Below are positions 5,538 through 7,081 of a stretch of 7,081 nucleotides of DNA, one piece after another. Every line of letters starts with the position of its first letter. The first letter of the stretch is position 1. Source of the stretch: Deltaproteobacteria bacterium (GTDB lineage: Bacteria > Desulfobacterota > Binatia > Binatales > Binataceae); NCBI GenBank assembly GCA_021799555.1, contig JAJZAG010000202.1, positions 1 to 7,081 on the forward strand, read 5' to 3'. A program made the position numbers and the translations under genes. The notes beneath the pieces were generated by a model. That model did no database searches, was not told the DNA's origin, and saw only the letters and a list, made by a program, of their open reading frames with translations.

Positions 5538-6956
5538 ATTTGAACCCCCATCCACTCCTTGCGCGCCGATACATACCCCCAACTCAAAACCCAACGTCGG
5601 CTGAAACTCACCGGCGCGCGCGCTCCCACGCGCATCGAGTTTCACGAGCCGATGGTGGCGGAGAAGCGCCGAGCGCGCCCTTGCGCGGGGCCGGCGCGAT
5701 TCGTCGCTCAGCAATGCGCGCGCGGCACCAACCTGGCTCATCTTGACCGAGCGCCTCAGCAAGTAATGCTCACGCGCGCGGCCTGGCACCGCTCCGGGAT
5801 CGAACGAGTCCGCGTCGCGCGACCCGGCTAGCGCGACTTCTACCGACAGTCCTTCGCAAAGCCGCGCGCGCGCCTGAAGGCTCGCATGAATCTCAGGATT
5901 GTCTTCTTTGAAATCAGCGTCGCACTTGAATCGCGCGTCATCAAAGAACCCCGGAATGCGCGTCATTTTCGCCAGCCGCGAGCCTTGTTCCATATCTTCC
6001 TGATGACCAATCGCACTTTCGGCGCACTGCTTTCGCAACGCGGGAGTCGCAGCGTGTGGACACTCAACCGTTTTCGCATAAACTGAACCAATCAACCCTT
6101 CGATTTGCTCGGGAATTTCGATCCTTTCGCGGTCGCGAAGCACAACCCAGGAGCGAAGCCGAACCTGAGAATCATAAACCGCGTCCGTGCCTTGCCCGAA
6201 TTCAGGGACCCGCTCATCTCCCATCTCAGGCATCAGTATGTCGAGTGTTGGATCGCTCAGCAGCGCGGCGCGTTGCCGACGCTGATGCCGGTCGGGCCGA
6301 CCGGCGCGCTGCAGCAGGAGACCGGCCGGAGCAAATTCGGAAATCATCGCATCAAAATCCAGATCCAGACTCTGTTCGATGACTTGAGTCGCCACAATGA
6401 TTGAGCGGTGCGGCCGCGAGACTTCACGACTGCCGCCGTCATGAATATCCACCTTCGAGCCGGGCGGCCCAAACCGTATGAGAGTGAGCTTATCGCGCCG
6501 TTCGCGCTCCTCAAACGGAAATCGAGCCTGCAACAGCATCAACTCCGGCTCGCCGTCAGACGCGGTTCCTCCAAACAGCGGCTTTCGCAAACGGTGCACA
6601 TCCTGCGCGCGCCTTACGGTATTGCAGATGACGGCGGCGCATCCGCCCTCGGCGAGCAAGCCGCGCAGATGTGCCCCGAGATCCACTGCGCCGCCGAGTC
6701 GCCGGATCCGTAGCGTGCGTCCCACCCGAGCGTTCGCCCAGACTTCGATTTCGCTTCTGCCACGCGCGCGCGCACATGAGATTCGCGGATCGCGCGCCCG
6801 CGCGACCGATGGCGCAATAGCCCCTAAACCCGTCAGGTAAGCCGCCGACAGCCCCTTGCGCCGTCCGGACGGCCGCGTGGCGGAAAGTAGAAACACCAAT
6901 GATCCGCTCGCGGCCAGCCATTCCAGCAGGCGCTCCATCAGCGCGGACATATAAGC

Positions 6957-7081
6957 CCGGATTTCCGTTTTCCAAGTGGGCTACCAATTTGATAAAATGC
7001 GCGCAAAGCCCTGATGGAAGCGGGTTTGGACGCGATTGAGGTGGTGCGGAGGAGGACAGCCGGTGGGTGAGACGCAAAAAC
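6957..7081. other. Unrecognised flank beyond the cas3 break
   Basis: This sequence does not continue Cas3 in any minus-strand frame; the usual DEVHAYD motif and the sequence before it are absent. On the plus strand a frame starting near the break reads PDFRFPSGLPI and then two adjacent stops (6990-6995). This faintly resembles the C-terminus of PIN toxins, but too little is left to judge. A GATAAAAT at 6991-6998 could be part of a plus-strand promoter, without a good -35. No terminator or insertion-sequence end is seen. Confidence 0.35.

Larger units (their letters stand above)
5433..6956 (-). pseudogene. cas3: Cas3 helicase-nuclease, C-terminal part only (5' half missing)
   Basis: Cas3 is the HD nuclease and superfamily 2 helicase that degrades DNA marked by Cascade. 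The frame here starts with Cas3 similarity at AYMSALMERLLEWLA, which normally follows the DEVHAYD-type motif II. It then shows motif III LLSAT, motif IV CAAVICNTVRRAQDVH, LLQARFPFEERERR, motif V VATQVIEQSLDLDFD, motif VI QRAGRPDRHQR, the I-E pattern LRSWVVLRDRERIEIPEQIE, and a C-terminal domain ending around ELGVCIGAQG (about 5556). The HD domain, Walker A and DExH box are absent. In the same frame, upstream codons read KTEIR and reach a stop at 6981-6983. The ATG at 6948-6950 is an internal Met, with no ribosome binding site evident. About 480 of some 850-950 residues remain. Downstream, the frame runs 40 codons through the repeat-like unit to a stop at 5433-5435. This product could not cut DNA or hydrolyse ATP. 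Confidence 0.8.

Noticed and set aside
7004..7071. Short plus-strand frame MEAGLDAIEVVRRRTAGG near the right edge
   Set aside because: It has 18 codons with no ribosome binding site or family resemblance; nothing distinguishes it from chance.
6556..7077. 173-codon minus-strand frame across the cas3 break
   Set aside because: It is the shifted frame of cas3 with shadow-like Arg/Ala composition; recognisable helicase motifs are all in the neighbouring frame.

Overview
The window is a type I-E CRISPR-cas locus on the minus strand, read right to left, that is broken at both ends. The order is: 3' part of cas3, a short gap region, cas8e (casA/cse1), cse2 (casB), cas7e (casC), cas5e (casD), cas6e (casE), and the first quarter of cas1e. 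At the far left, on the plus strand, is the first part of a PIN-domain toxin gene (vapC-like). The DNA is GC-rich with many CGCG tracts. The protein families fit a high-GC soil or environmental bacterium (for example a proteobacterial or acidobacterial-type lineage), but nothing here fixes the taxon.

Layout. 1-221: vapC-like toxin, entering from outside the window and losing its C-terminal half at about 222. 228-437: cas1e start, cut after about 66 residues. The two genes face each other and both lose their 3' ends within an 18-base stretch (222-239). This looks like one deletion (or an assembly join) that removed the rest of cas1, any cas2 and any CRISPR array that lay beyond. 438-614: a 177-base gap without a convincing gene. 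615-5327: five intact, tightly packed Cascade genes, joined by 4-base stop/start overlaps except for a 9-base gap before cas5e. 5328-5431: leader of the Cascade genes, with a perfect 5+3+5 palindrome. 5432-5522: two I-E-like repeat units 62 bases apart around a 33-base spacer-like segment. 5556-6956: cas3 from helicase motif III to the C-terminus. The HD nuclease domain, Walker A and DExH box are missing. 6957-7081: unrecognised sequence.

How it works together. The five Cascade subunits should be able to process a crRNA (Cas6e with His26 and its glycine-rich loop) and bind DNA. Within this window there is no complete nuclease-helicase and no complete integrase. The only guide-like element is the two-repeat unit between cas3 and cas8e. 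Its place, repeat similarity, hairpins and spacing resemble the cas-regulating mini-CRISPR RNAs (CreR, CreA of CreTA) described in other CRISPR systems. The most interesting hypothesis is that this locus is, or is decaying into, an RNA-guided DNA-binding or autoregulatory complex rather than an immune system. Caveats: full cas1, cas2, cas3 copies and an array may exist elsewhere in the genome, and the breakpoints could be assembly artefacts.
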